Assembly (NCBI GenBank): GCA_038323375.1 | Contig: JBBQGV010000006.1 | Location: 42,386 to 106,385, forward strand | Reading direction: 5' to 3' | Length of the DNA stretch: 64,000 nt | Source of the DNA: JABWAJ01 sp038323375 | GTDB taxonomy: Bacteria; Bacteroidota; Bacteroidia; Chitinophagales; Saprospiraceae | Shown here: positions 8,686 through 18,368 of the stretch, piece after piece | Numbering within the stretch: the first letter of the stretch is position 1 | How the letters are laid out: each line of letters starts with the position of its first letter | Position numbers and translations under genes: made by a program | Notes under the pieces: generated by a model | What the model was told of the DNA's origin: nothing | Seen by the model: the letters and a program-made list of their open reading frames with translations, nothing else | Databases searched by the model: none

Positions 8686-11600
8686 TTACCTGACCAAATG
8701 CACGCTACCTTTGTAAATAACCACCTCACCATCAACGAATTCTATTTCAGCAAGGTAAACAAAAACCTGTGGACTGAATAGCTGCCCCCTGAACATCCCA
8801 TTCCAACCATACTGTGGGTCATTAGGTTGGAAATTTTCCTCCTGGTACACCAATTCCCCCCAGCGATCCAGGATTTTAAAGTCATTGATCTTCGCCACAT
8901 CCCTGTCTGCAAAAATCATAAAGAGGTCGTTAAAGCCGTCATTGTTGGGTGAAAACGCATTGGGAATGAAAACCCGGCGCGTTTTATCCACAAAAACCGT
9001 TACGACATCTTCTGCAAGACAGCCGTTTTCATCCCGCACATAAACGGAATACGTGGTGGTATAAAAAGGTGAAACCTGCCATTCAATGCAACCCGGGCAG
9101 GTATCCCCTTCGGAAGTCACCCACCGGATGTCGCTTAGTTCGTCAGGAGGAATGTTCAACAACGCTTCCAAATCTATCGTTTCGCCAAGCAAAATATTTA
9201 GATCGCGCCCCAATTCCACTCGTAAATCGGTACCTGAATCCAGGAAAATTAACGTATCCAGTGCACATCCCTGCGCATCTTGTATGCTGATCCGGTATTC
9301 GCCGGACGCCAGGTTTGAAAAATTGCCGAACGCAATCGGCGCTTCATCATTGATTTGATAGGAATAGGGCGCAATTCCTCCCGAAATGGAAAGAATTTCG
9401 ATGGTGCCGTTGCGGTCGCGGAAGCACTTCGGATCCGTTACCATAAGCTCCGTAATTTGCGGGCGATCTTCATTTAGCCCGACGACTACTTCATCGTCGC
9501 TGGAGCAGCCGTTTTCAGTGTTTGTAACCACTAAAGTATACACTCCGGGTTCGGCTATCACAACCGAAATTCCTTCGGCAACGACGTTCCCGGCTGCATC
9601 TTCCCAAGTGTAGCGATGCGTTGCCGACACCGTGGAACCCGTGCCGTCGAGTAGTGCTTCATCCGTACCGCAACCCAGTGTTTGATCTGCGCCTGCATTT
9701 GCCGTGGGCAGTTGCGTATTCAGGGAAACGGCAACGGTGTCCGAACTCACACAACCATTTCGGTTGTTTTCCACCATCAGTACATAAATGCCCGCCTGGT
9801 TGACAGAAGGCGTCAAAGTCGTGGCACCAGACTGGATATTGCCTTGTATTGCCAGCCAATTGTAACTGTAGTTATTGTTGCCATTGTTTGTAGTCCCGCT
9901 GAGCATCAGCGTTGAGCTATTGCAGTTCAACTGGCCATTGGCACCGGCGTTAACAACCGGGTAAACAAAGTCGCTGCGCACAGTCGCAGTAGCTTCTGCA
10001 AAGCATCCGGTGAGGGGATCGGTTGCCCGGAAACGATAGGTGCCGGCTATTGTAGCCATCAGCGTTGCTGACACTTCATCGTTGAGTTCTATGCCTGCTA
10101 TGTCGTACCAGCTGTATTCAAAAGCGTTGCTCCCGTTAGCTTGCCCAATTGCAGCAACCATCCCGGTATTACAATCCAAAGTGTCTGCTACCGAAACCGT
10201 AACCACGGGGGTAAAACGCAGGTCGGCGACGGTTACCGAGGCAGTATTCGACCTACATCCCAAAGGTTGTTCGGTAATAACCAATGTGTATAAACCAGGC
10301 ATATTAACGATCGGGTTCTGCAAATTCTGGTTGCTGTTGCCAATGCCCGGGCCTTGCCATTCATACGTCAGGTTGTTCCCGTTGCCGCTGCCGGCTAAGG
10401 CAACCTGCGCTGAATTGCAAGTGATATCTCCTGCCGCTGCGGCATTGGCCACCGGCAGTGCAACCGCAGTGACATTGATGTTGGCGGAGGTTGGGCAGCC
10501 GTTCAAATCGAGGGCTGTTACCTCATAAAAACCGCTGGTATTGACCGTAATCGAGGGAGATTGTGCGCCTCCGATCCAACTGTAATTGGATAAACCCGGC
10601 GTTGCGCTCAGCGTGGTCGTCTCCCCTTCGCAGAAATTGGAATTCCCGGTAATCGCCATTGAAGTCTGGAGCAACTGGCTCACCCCAACCGATGTGCTTC
10701 CGGTGCAGCCATTGACATCCTGAACGGTTACGGAATAATTTCCGGTTTGGCTGGCAAATATGGCAGCCGTTTGGGCGTCCGTTGACCAGAGGTAACTGGC
10801 AAAGCTGCCGTTCACCTGCAATTGGGTGCTGTCGCCGGGACAAAACGACGAAGCCCCAACAATAACCGGCACCGGCGCTGGCGATTCTACCACAATGGTC
10901 GAAGCTTGTGTGCTGCAATTATTGACATCGGTAACCACGACGGTGTAGGTTCCCGGCGTAGAAACCGTGATGGAAGGCGTCATAAATCCCCCCGTCCATT
11001 GATAGGCAACAAACCCCGGGCCTGCATCTAAAGTAAGGCTGCTATTCTCACAAAATCCAGCTTGTGCCGGCAAAATGACGTTTGGGAGTGGAATAGTAGC
11101 AACATCAAAAGCTGCACTTGACTGGCAACCATTCGCATCTGTTACCGTCAGGCCATAGGTGCCGGCAGCGCTCACCGTCAGGGTGGGCAAGTCGCTAAAA
11201 TCACTCCAGGTGTAACTCGTATAGGTATTTCCCGGGTCTACCAATTGTGTTTCCCCTTCGCACACATTGAACAGCGCCGGAATATTGGGCGTCGTCACCA
11301 GAAATTCCGTCAGCGAAGTTTGCGTAGTTCCGGTGCAGCCATTTGCATCCGTAACCGTCAGGCCATACGTTCCACCTGCGTTGACGGAAAGCGTAGGATT
11401 GGCGCTGCCTCCTGTCCAGGAATAAGTGGCGTAAGTCCCGCCGGCATCCAACAAGGCGTTACCTCCCGGACAAACAGAAGTGGGCGCGTTGATGACCGGC
11501 GTCGGGTTATCCCAGGCATCAACGGTAATCTGAGCGCTGCCATTGCAGCCCAAGGCGTCGGTCACCGTCAGGCCATAAACGCCTGGATTGGATATGACCA

Positions 11601-13638
11601 AGTCTGTATTGGAAGCACCGCCGGTCCAGGTGTAGTTCGACCAGCCTCCCGGCGCGCTCAGGGTCGTATTATTGCCCGCACAAAAACCGGCAGCGCCACT
11701 GATCTGGGGCGCTGGCAGCGGGTTTTCCAGTACCTCAACCGAGGCAGAAGCCATACAGCCGTTGGCATCGGTTACATTCAACTGGTACGTTCCTGCTGCG
11801 CTGACGGAAATGATTTGGGTAGCCTGACCACCCGGTAACCACTGGTAGTCGCTGAAGCCAGCGCCAGCGTTGAGGGCGACAGCGCTACCCGCACAAAAAT
11901 TGGCCTCTGCGTTGAGGCTTAAAACTGGTAAAGGGAAAATGGTTGTGGATAAACTTGTAGCCGCTATACAGCCGTTGTTGTCAGTTATGGTTACCCCCTG
12001 GTCGCCGGCAGCGTCAACAAGAAGTGTTTGCCCGGTGGAACCATCGGACCACGAGTAGGTTTGGAAACCGGGTGTTGCAGTCAGCAGGGTCGTTTCGTTT
12101 TCACAAAAACCAGCATTGCCGCTGATGGCGACGGTAGCATCGGGGAAGGCAGCAACATGGATGGTTGCAGCACCCTGGCATCCAAAAGTATCGGTGACCG
12201 TCACTGCAAAAGCGCCTGATGCATTAATAAAAAGGGTGTCAGCAGCACTCATATCCGACCAAAGGTATACCACATAGCTTTCCGACAGGGAGAGCGTGGC
12301 CGTGGTTCCTGAGCAAACGCCTGTGGGTCCTCCAATAGCAGGTACCGGTAATGGGCGATCCACAACCGTTACCGAAGATTGGCCGGTACAGCCATTCGCA
12401 TCCGTTACCGTAAGTCCGTAGGTCCCGGAAGCCGTTACAACAAGGGTTGAATCGGAAGACATATCTGACCAGGTGAATACATCCATGCCTGCTGGCGCTT
12501 GCAGGGTCAGGGTATCGCCGGCACAAAGATTGTCGCCTCCGGAGATGGCGGCGTTGACCTGATAGAAAGCGACGATTATACTATCCGTGCCGGTGCATCC
12601 GGATCCGTCCGTGGCTTCAACGGAATAAACGCCTTCGTCAAAAACGGTGATGTTTGGTGTAAGGGCGTTGTTCGACCAGGTCAGCGAAGTCCAGGTTCCA
12701 GCCACAGAGAGTAAGGTGGTATCGCCCTGACAAATTTGGGTAGTCCCGGTAATCTCCACCTGAAACAAATTGCCCACCTGCACATTCAGGCGGCTTGATT
12801 TGGTACAGGCGCCGTCGGTTATGGTCAGGGTGTAAGGTATACTGCCCATAAAACCAGGCGGTAAGGTCAGGGTCGGTTGCAAGGAAGTGGTGTCGCTCAG
12901 AAATGCAGTTTCCCCATTGGGTGCCGACCAGGCGTAGATAGCGGCTGCGCTTTGTCTGCTGGCTGAACCTTGTAAAGTCGTTGGCGTTGCGGGCACATCG
13001 CAAAAAGAAAGGTCATCGCCTGCTTCAATGCGGATGGCGCTGCAATCCGGATCGGCAAGGCAGTTGAGGAAAGGCGCGGCGGATCCCCCCCAGGTCAATT
13101 GAAACCCGGTGGAACTTCCATACCAGTTATCCAACAGCAGGTAAAAGCCTTCTCCGGGCTGCACGACAATAGGCAGCACGAAACCATCTTCATTCATGGC
13201 GCCTTCGGAAGCGTCTGTTGCTCCCATGCCCAGACCTGTTTGCGGGCAAAAGGTGCAGAGAATATTGGCAAAAGAGCACCGAATGGGCGATCCAAGGCTA
13301 TCGCAACCTAAGTAAGGGCCATAAATTGCAAAATCGTAATCTTCATTAATCCCACCGTTCGGATCAATGGTAAATTCAATGACACTGTTGGGCGGCATCA
13401 ATTCATTGAAAGCAAAATAATACCACGCGCTTTCATTTTCTTCGGTGACCAGACACCCCGGATCGTTGTTCGGATTAAAAAAATCGTTGAACCCTGTTCC
13501 AAGCGGCGTAAACTGGATGACACTGTCGCTACAGATCACCTGCGCGCCGGGACAGTTGGTTATTTGCCCCCGCACTGCAATTGACAAGAGCATAGTCAAT
13601 GACAGCAAAAATAGTTTTTCAAGATGCACACGACACAT
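8686..13638 (-). CDS. T9SS type B (gliding-associated CTD) giant repeat surface protein
   Basis: 1650 residues. The N-terminus is a signal peptide (LEKLFLLSLTMLLSIAVRGQ) followed by an adhesion-type domain of about 260 residues (ESAWYYFAFNELMPPNS, YDFAIYGPYLGC). Next come 11 tandem repeats of about 70 residues (roughly 288-1063), each with a pattern like FCxGxxTxL, YxWxGG and GxYxVTVTDxNGC. Four longer repeats follow (roughly 1063-1391, TCNSxxVxLxG type), then one SprB-like repeat (PKCFRDRNGTIEILSISGG). The C-terminus carries the CHU_C/type B sorting domain (VFIPNAFSPNNDGFNDLF, FKILDRWGELVYQ). Two cysteines per repeat suggest disulphide-stabilised Ig-like folds. Likely a surface-anchored or released adhesin exported by the T9SS. 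No secretion genes are adjacent. Confidence 0.92.
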   Translation of the reverse strand: MCRVHLEKLFLLSLTMLLSIAVRGQITNCPGAQVICSDSVIQFTPLGTGFNDFFNPNNDPGCLVTEENESAWYYFAFNELMPPNSVIEFTIDPNGGINEDYDFAIYGPYLGCDSLGSPIRCSFANILCTFCPQTGLGMGATDASEGAMNEDGFVLPIVVQPGEGFYLLLDNWYGSSTGFQLTWGGSAAPFLNCLADPDCSAIRIEAGDDLSFCDVPATPTTLQGSASRQSAAAIYAWSAPNGETAFLSDTTSLQPTLTLPPGFMGSIPYTLTITDGACTKSSRLNVQVGNLFQVEITGTTQICQGDTTLLSVAGTWTSLTWSNNALTPNITVFDEGVYSVEATDGSGCTGTDSIIVAFYQVNAAISGGDNLCAGDTLTLQAPAGMDVFTWSDMSSDSTLVVTASGTYGLTVTDANGCTGQSSVTVVDRPLPVPAIGGPTGVCSGTTATLSLSESYVVYLWSDMSAADTLFINASGAFAVTVTDTFGCQGAATIHVAAFPDATVAISGNAGFCENETTLLTATPGFQTYSWSDGSTGQTLLVDAAGDQGVTITDNNGCIAATSLSTTIFPLPVLSLNAEANFCAGSAVALNAGAGFSDYQWLPGGQATQIISVSAAGTYQLNVTDANGCMASASVEVLENPLPAPQISGAAGFCAGNNTTLSAPGGWSNYTWTGGASNTDLVISNPGVYGLTVTDALGCNGSAQITVDAWDNPTPVINAPTSVCPGGNALLDAGGTYATYSWTGGSANPTLSVNAGGTYGLTVTDANGCTGTTQTSLTEFLVTTPNIPALFNVCEGETQLVDPGNTYTSYTWSDFSDLPTLTVSAAGTYGLTVTDANGCQSSAAFDVATIPLPNVILPAQAGFCENSSLTLDAGPGFVAYQWTGGFMTPSITVSTPGTYTVVVTDVNNCSTQASTIVVESPAPVPVIVGASSFCPGDSTQLQVNGSFASYLWSTDAQTAAIFASQTGNYSVTVQDVNGCTGSTSVGVSQLLQTSMAITGNSNFCEGETTTLSATPGLSNYSWIGGAQSPSITVNTSGFYEVTALDLNGCPTSANINVTAVALPVANAAAAGDITCNSAQVALAGSGNGNNLTYEWQGPGIGNSNQNLQNPIVNMPGLYTLVITEQPLGCRSNTASVTVADLRFTPVVTVSVADTLDCNTGMVAAIGQANGSNAFEYSWYDIAGIELNDEVSATLMATIAGTYRFRATDPLTGCFAEATATVRSDFVYPVVNAGANGQLNCNSSTLMLSGTTNNGNNNYSYNWLAIQGNIQSGATTLTPSVNQAGIYVLMVENNRNGCVSSDTVAVSLNTQLPTANAGADQTLGCGTDEALLDGTGSTVSATHRYTWEDAAGNVVAEGISVVIAEPGVYTLVVTNTENGCSSDDEVVVGLNEDRPQITELMVTDPKCFRDRNGTIEILSISGGIAPYSYQINDEAPIAFGNFSNLASGEYRISIQDAQGCALDTLIFLDSGTDLRVELGRDLNILLGETIDLEALLNIPPDELSDIRWVTSEGDTCPGCIEWQVSPFYTTTYSVYVRDENGCLAEDVVTVFVDKTRRVFIPNAFSPNNDGFNDLFMIFADRDVAKINDFKILDRWGELVYQEENFQPNDPQYGWNGMFRGQLFSPQVFVYLAEIEFVDGEVVIYKGSVHLVR

Positions 13639-13971
13639 CGCAAATTGGTTTTGAAATAAGTAAATAGCAAATTGCCATTCCTGAAAGCTGTTGACTTTCA
13701 GGGCGATATGTGTTCATGGAATACGAATTGTGGCGCTCTTTAAAGCAGCGTGCGTGTTTTACCTCATAGTAGTTTTAACTGGACGAGTAGCAGAGGTTAA
13801 GAAGGTGCAAAAGCCTTTTCTGCGGAATAAGACGGAGCTTTTAGCTTGCCCAAGTTTTCAAAGGCAAACCTTTAATATCAATAGCGGAGGGTAAGTTTTT
13901 CCTACCGATGCAAATATAAGCATTATGAAATAATCCTGTTAGGAAAATAGAGAACAAAAAAGTTAAAACCT
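13639..13971. other. Intergenic region with a short hairpin
   Basis: 333 bp between two minus-strand genes, carrying the promoter region of the giant surface protein. Bases 13680-13702 form a hairpin (CCTGAAAG, 7-base loop, CTTTCAGG) about 40 bp upstream of that gene's start. The rest has no convincing ORF, RNA gene or repeat. Confidence 0.5.
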
Positions 13972-14742
13972 TTAATTGTACCCTTGCAGCCGATACATTA
14001 AACATCCAACCATTTCTTTAATCATTAATTCCCAATAATATAACCCAAATCTATGTGGCAAAATTAGAATTTCAGGATTATACCGGGTGCGTTCGCTGAG
14101 ATAATCTACGCAATAAGGAGTGGTGGGCTGACCGGCTTTGTCAAAACAGGCTTTCGACCGGCGCATGTGCCAGGCAGAAGTGAGGAGCAGGCAACGCGCT
14201 CCGGGGTGGTTGCGGCCAAGGATTTCCTTGCTGAAAAGCGCATTTTCCCAGGTATTTCGCGAGCTGTTCTCCACGATAATATCCGATTCCGGAACGCCAA
14301 TCCGCATCAGATAAGCCTTCATTTGTCCGGCTTCTCCCGGCACATTTTGGAGCAGGTTGCCGGATCCTCCACTTAGGAGCAATTTTTTTACCTTACCGGT
14401 TTGGTAAAGTTCATAAGCCTGAAAAAAGCGATTGCCCCGGTCGCTGAAATTGTGGCGATCGTGATCAGGCAAGGTAAAAACATTGGAGTACCCGCCCAGC
14501 AAAATGCCGATCTCGTAAGGTGTCTCGATTTCATTTGCGGTAAGCGATTCCGGTTCCCACAGACGCATTACCTGATTGGCCAAAAAGATGTTGCTGAAAA
14601 GCCAATAGCTCGCCAAGGCTAAGTACAGCGCGCGTTTGCGCCAGCGTGGCCCCTTTCCGAAGGCTGCGTAAAGCAAAAACCCGCCAATCCATACGGAAGG
14701 TTTTAGCATAAAGTACAGCAACTTGGAGAGAATGAAGAACAT
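13972..14742 (-). CDS. YdcF/SanA-like DUF218 membrane protein
   Basis: 256 residues: two N-terminal transmembrane segments (about 1-25 and 35-55), then a DUF218 domain. Recognisable blocks are GILLGGY (about 88-94), RFFQAYELYQTGKVKKLLLSGG, EAGQMKAYLMRIGVPESDIIVENSSRNTWENA and LLLTSAWHMRRSKACFDKAG. This arrangement matches the YdcF/ElyC family, implicated in cell-envelope precursor metabolism; the biochemical activity here is unknown. First of the downstream partners in a tight minus-strand cluster: it starts four bases after the rhomboid gene ends. Confidence 0.88.
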   Translation of the reverse strand: MFFILSKLLYFMLKPSVWIGGFLLYAAFGKGPRWRKRALYLALASYWLFSNIFLANQVMRLWEPESLTANEIETPYEIGILLGGYSNVFTLPDHDRHNFSDRGNRFFQAYELYQTGKVKKLLLSGGSGNLLQNVPGEAGQMKAYLMRIGVPESDIIVENSSRNTWENALFSKEILGRNHPGARCLLLTSAWHMRRSKACFDKAGQPTTPYCVDYLSERTRYNPEILILPHRFGLYYWELMIKEMVGCLMYRLQGYN

Positions 14743-14746
14743 GTTT

Positions 14747-15385
14747 TTAGTTTAAAAAAGGAACTTGCTGATAGCGAATGAGCAGCAGTTGGAACAATTC
14801 CGGGCGAACGACGGCCAGAGAAATGACGATAAAAGCGGCTCCGTAAACTGCGCCCCAAAAGTGCTGGTTATGACCGATATTGTCGGTGCCCCGGCGATCC
14901 ATATAAGAGGAATAAAACAGGTAGAAAACGCCAAACAACACGGCTGGCAAAGGCGGAAAAACAAACATCTGCCAGGGATTGATGACCACGTAGGCAAACA
15001 CCAGCGCGGAGGTCGCACCGGAAGCACCCAGCGCCGCATAGGCGTGGTTGTTGCGGTGGCGGAGGTAAGAAGGGATACAAGCTGCTACCACAGCACTGAG
15101 GTAGAAGACCAGAAAAGCAATACGTCCGGTCACTTCCGAAGCGAAGACCTCGTTTATAAAAAAGCGTTCCACGAATTCACCAAACTGGAACAACACCACC
15201 ATGTTAATGATCAGGTGACCCCAGTCGGCGTGAATAAAGCCATTGGTGATAAACCGGTACCATTGACCAAATTCGCGGATAGACGCCGGATGAAAAGCCA
15301 GTTCATTCAGCATGCGATCCCGGCTGAAAGCCTGGTAAGATATCAGGGCGGTCATGATGACCAGAACAAGCGTAAGAGAGATCAT
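14747..15385 (-). CDS. Rhomboid-family intramembrane serine protease
   Basis: 212 residues, polytopic. Rhomboid signatures: the loop/helix motif FIHADWGHLIINM (51-62), the catalytic serine in GASG (120-123, Ser122) and the catalytic histidine in HFWGA (His175). Serine and histidine are both present, so the enzyme should be active. It cleaves transmembrane substrates inside the inner membrane; substrates here are unknown. It sits between the YdcF-like gene (4 bases downstream) and rlmH (4 bases upstream), almost certainly in one transcript. Confidence 0.93.
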   Translation of the reverse strand: MISLTLVLVIMTALISYQAFSRDRMLNELAFHPASIREFGQWYRFITNGFIHADWGHLIINMVVLFQFGEFVERFFINEVFASEVTGRIAFLVFYLSAVVAACIPSYLRHRNNHAYAALGASGATSALVFAYVVINPWQMFVFPPLPAVLFGVFYLFYSSYMDRRGTDNIGHNQHFWGAVYGAAFIVISLAVVRPELFQLLLIRYQQVPFLN

Positions 15386-15389
15386 TGGG

Positions 15390-15863
15390 TTAGTTATTGT
15401 GATACGGTTCGCCGCGCAAGATCGTCATTGCCCGGTATAATTGCTCTAAAAAAAACAGCCGAACCATTTGATGTGAAAAAGTCATTGCCGACAAGGCAAG
15501 TTTTGCATCTGCCCGTTGGTATACTTCCCCGGAAAAGCCATAAGCTCCGCCTACCAGAAAAATGAGCCGGTGTTTGCTTCCCGACAACTGTTGTTCCACG
15601 TAGCGGGCAAAGCCCTCTGAAGTAAAGCTTTGACCTTTTTCGTCCAGCAACACCAGCAGGTCTTCCGGCTTGGTTTTGGAAAGGATGGCTTCGCCTTCTT
15701 TCGTTTTGAGCTGTTCGGGAGCGAGATTGCCCGCCTGGCGAACGTCGGGCAAGCACTGCATCTGAAACGGCAGGTATCGCCGCAAACGCTTTTCATAAAT
15801 ACCCATGCCTGCTTCTAAGTAACTTTCGTTGGTTTTGCCAATAAACCAAAATTCTACTTTCAT
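15390..15863 (-). CDS. rlmH: 23S rRNA (pseudouridine-1915-N3)-methyltransferase
   Basis: 157 residues, the family length. It has the SPOUT trefoil-knot features: LLVLLDEKGQSFTSEGFA in the middle, the SAM-binding FLVGGAYGFS (about 101-110) and the C-terminal block LSAMTFSHQMVRLFFLEQLYRA followed by ILRGEPYHNN. RlmH methylates the N3 of pseudouridine 1915 in 23S helix 69 of assembled ribosomes. The first four bases overlap the end of the SWIM-domain gene, so the two are translationally coupled. Confidence 0.96.
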   Translation of the reverse strand: MKVEFWFIGKTNESYLEAGMGIYEKRLRRYLPFQMQCLPDVRQAGNLAPEQLKTKEGEAILSKTKPEDLLVLLDEKGQSFTSEGFARYVEQQLSGSKHRLIFLVGGAYGFSGEVYQRADAKLALSAMTFSHQMVRLFFLEQLYRAMTILRGEPYHNN

Positions 15864-17548
15864 CGCCCGTATAGTTTTAGCTCCTCCATCAAAGACTGCC
15901 GTTCGGGGTAAGACGCTTTGAACAAAGTGATCAGGGAAGCCGCCAATTCGGGTGCGCCCACCGCGACTAAGTGATCGAGCAATTCGCGGATGCGCTTGGA
16001 AGGGCGATAGCCGATGTGATTTTTGAGGTATTGCAACAACAGAATGCGGTACAACTGCCCCACTTCTTCCTCATAACGGGGCAGCAACAAATGGTCGAAT
16101 TGCGCCAGTAGTTCAATGGAATTGGCGCGCCTCAAATAATCAATCAGATCTTCATAGCGCTCTTCCGAAGCATAAATCCCTGCAATGGCCTGCCATTTCT
16201 GGGGCGAACCTGGCAGTTTGCGCAAGCTTTCGACGATTTGTTCAAAAACCGCTATGCGGTCTTCCGGCGTATGGGTACGCAACAATTGCCAGTACGTATC
16301 CTGTAACGTGGCGACGAAACGTTTCCTTGCGTATTGAAAAATAGTCGGGCCATCTTTCTCGTGCAGCGCAATGCGGAGCAGCATTTCGTCTATTTCTCCG
16401 GTATTCTCCTGGCTTTTATTGGTTTTGAGGAGGTTTAGGATTACTTTTCGGGCGCGTGCAGGCTGGTCTAATTCCAAGCTTCGCTCGACCACAAACTGCA
16501 AGACGGGCGGTAAATAGGCATACCGGCTGGCCATATCAAAAAAAGCCTTTTTACCGGCCACTTTTTCAGCCCACTGCAATTGCAGGATGACCATTTTAGA
16601 AGGGTCGCGTTGCTCTTGCGCGTACCGTTCTAAGTGTTCTTCCATCCAATCGAGCAACTGCTTTTGCTGTCGCATACCAACACTCAGCACCATCATAATT
16701 TTAAAAAAGCGATCGTCAAACTGGTGCATTCGGTGGGTCACCCGACCGAATTCTTCGATGCAATAGTGCCAAAGCGCTTCCCGAAGGGCGGGAGGCAGGG
16801 CTTTTTCAGTCAAATGGTGGATTAAATTCAGTGCTTTTTCCACCATTTTTCGCAAAGCGGCTTCATACCCTTGTGCTTTGTTCATCACCGGCGGTATCTT
16901 TTCGACGATGGCCTGTGCAATACTCAGCGCTTCTGCATACAACTCGCGGGCGCAATGATCTTCTGCCTGCGCCAGTAATTCCTGGACAGCGCCGTGGAGT
17001 TGATTGCTCCCTTTTTTGTTCAGGGTGCGATCCGGCTTGCGCGCCATGCTGATGGCACTTTCGATGATCTGGACATATTTTTCCTGGCTGCCGATACCGG
17101 TGACCATCCCGGCAAACCGAGCTTTGAGGGCTAAAGCAAATGCGCGATCCTGCCGGGCGTATTCCCTTAAAAAAACCAGTAAATCTTCTGTTGGTGCCAC
17201 GCCCAGGATCATTTCGGCGTTTAGTTTCATGCGCCTTGGGGGAGCATTTTGGCGGGCAGTTTCTTTGCGGGCCTGTTGAAGGTTGCGCACCTGGAGCAAA
17301 ACCGCAGCAATATGGCCACACATTTCCGTCTCCAAAAACCGTTCGCATTCGCAAGTGGCGGCAGTAACCCTGGATGGGCTGGTTTTTACCTCTATTTCAT
17401 AGGAACGCCCGGCTTCAACAGTGGCAACCCATAGGTTTTTTTCCTGCTCAGCACAATAGGTGATTCGCTTCCCTTCCAACAGGCGTTCTCCCTGAAGCAA
17501 AGAAGTTTCGTTAATGTGTAATTCGAGATGTTGAAGCAAAAAATTCAT
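15860..17548 (-). CDS. SWIM zinc-finger domain protein of unknown function
   Basis: 562 residues. The N-terminal 90 residues contain a SWIM zinc-finger pattern, CECERFLETEMCGH (Cys-x-Cys...Cys-x-His, about 68-81), preceded by a beta-rich segment (ITYCAEQEKNLWVATVEAG). The remainder is alpha-helical, with repeat-like helices resembling a solenoid (about 110-555) and no catalytic motif I recognise. SWIM domains bind DNA or protein; in bacteria they often occur with SNF2 helicases, but none is encoded here. Head of the SWIM-rlmH-rhomboid-ydcF cluster; its last four bases overlap rlmH. Function not assigned. Confidence 0.8.
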   Translation of the reverse strand: MNFLLQHLELHINETSLLQGERLLEGKRITYCAEQEKNLWVATVEAGRSYEIEVKTSPSRVTAATCECERFLETEMCGHIAAVLLQVRNLQQARKETARQNAPPRRMKLNAEMILGVAPTEDLLVFLREYARQDRAFALALKARFAGMVTGIGSQEKYVQIIESAISMARKPDRTLNKKGSNQLHGAVQELLAQAEDHCARELYAEALSIAQAIVEKIPPVMNKAQGYEAALRKMVEKALNLIHHLTEKALPPALREALWHYCIEEFGRVTHRMHQFDDRFFKIMMVLSVGMRQQKQLLDWMEEHLERYAQEQRDPSKMVILQLQWAEKVAGKKAFFDMASRYAYLPPVLQFVVERSLELDQPARARKVILNLLKTNKSQENTGEIDEMLLRIALHEKDGPTIFQYARKRFVATLQDTYWQLLRTHTPEDRIAVFEQIVESLRKLPGSPQKWQAIAGIYASEERYEDLIDYLRRANSIELLAQFDHLLLPRYEEEVGQLYRILLLQYLKNHIGYRPSKRIRELLDHLVAVGAPELAASLITLFKASYPERQSLMEELKLYGR

Positions 17549-17657
17549 GCCTTAGTTACAAACCAGAAAATGGTATAAGAGTTCTTATTAAAACGAACAA
17601 AGATAAGGAATAGCGCCATTAACACATCATTAACTCGATTTCAACGGACGTCTCTTT

Positions 17658-17685
17658 TTTGGGCTATGAAATTGGCTTAGCTTTG
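17658..17685 (+). promoter_or_regulatory. Candidate Bacteroidota-type promoter for the DUF1573 gene
   Basis: TTTG at 17658-17661 and TAGCTTTG at 17678-17685 match the -33 TTTG and -7 TAnnTTTG boxes known for Bacteroidota sigma factors. The spacer is 16 bases, slightly short. The start codon is 35 bases further on. Confidence 0.55.
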
Positions 17686-17719
17686 TGAGCGTTTCCTAAA
17701 CTAAAAAACATTAGTTGTG

Positions 17720-18187
17720 ATGAAAAAAATTTTGTCCGTATTAGCACTCGTAGCAGCTGTTTGCACTTTTGCGGTTGCACAGGAAGTAACACCGGTTAAG
17801 CTTGCACCCAAGCAGACCAGCGGCGCTAAAATCAAGTTCGAGGTTGAAACCGTAGATTATGGTAGCATCGAACAAGGCGCTGATCCATATCGGTTGTTCA
17901 AATTCAAAAACACAGGCTCCGAGCCACTCGTGATCAAAAATGCAAAAGGTAGCTGCGGATGTACCGTTCCAACCTATCCGAAAGAACCGATTCTACCTGG
18001 CGCAACCAGCGAAATCAAGGTTCGCTACGACACAAACCGCGTTGGTCCTTTTACCAAGGTGGTAACCCTGACGACGAACATCAATGAGGAAGAAATTCGC
18101 CTCACGATCAAAGGTGACGTGAAGGCTAAACCGGAACAACCGGCTGGCGTACCTCAGAAAGAAGGCGGCCTGTTCAACGGTAATTAA
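17720..18187 (+). CDS. DUF1573 domain-containing secreted protein
   Basis: 155 residues from the ATG at 17720 (a GTG one codon earlier is less likely). Signal peptide MKKILSVLALVAAVCTFAVAQ, then an Ig-like DUF1573 domain: FKFKNTGSEPLVIKNAKGSCGCTVP, YPKEPILPGATSEIKVRYDT and a final strand KVVTLTTNI. The GSCGCT motif is diagnostic. Such small secreted beta-sandwich proteins are abundant in Bacteroidota; their role is unknown. Monocistronic: a promoter-like site precedes it and a strong terminator follows. Confidence 0.9.
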   Translation: MKKILSVLALVAAVCTFAVAQEVTPVKLAPKQTSGAKIKFEVETVDYGSIEQGADPYRLFKFKNTGSEPLVIKNAKGSCGCTVPTYPKEPILPGATSEIKVRYDTNRVGPFTKVVTLTTNINEEEIRLTIKGDVKAKPEQPAGVPQKEGGLFNGN

Positions 18188-18279
18188 ACAATTAGGGGTT
18201 ATCCTTCGCACTTCTTCAAATGCGATTTAGCGCTTGTTCCGTGCGGAGAACAATTACTAACCAACACGACTCAAACCAG

Positions 18280-18314
18280 AGACCTCTGAATCTTGTTCAG
18301 GGGTCTTTTTTTTT
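18280..18314 (+). terminator. Rho-independent terminator
   Basis: An 11-bp stem (AGACCTCTGAA with TTCAGGGGTCT, one G-T pair, 5-base loop) followed by a run of T residues. It lies 93 bases after the DUF1573 stop and serves that gene. Confidence 0.88.
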
Positions 18315-18327
18315 ACACAATTGGCAG

Positions 18328-18358
18328 CTATTTACCACTTGTCCTAAGTGGTAAATAG
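18328..18358. terminator. Symmetric hairpin between convergent genes
   Basis: A perfect 13-bp inverted repeat (CTATTTACCACTT, 5-base loop, then its complement), 10 bases beyond the stop of the subtilase gene read from the other strand. Probably a terminator or 3'-end stabiliser for the minus-strand operon. Confidence 0.65.
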
Positions 18359-18368
18359 TTACACACAA

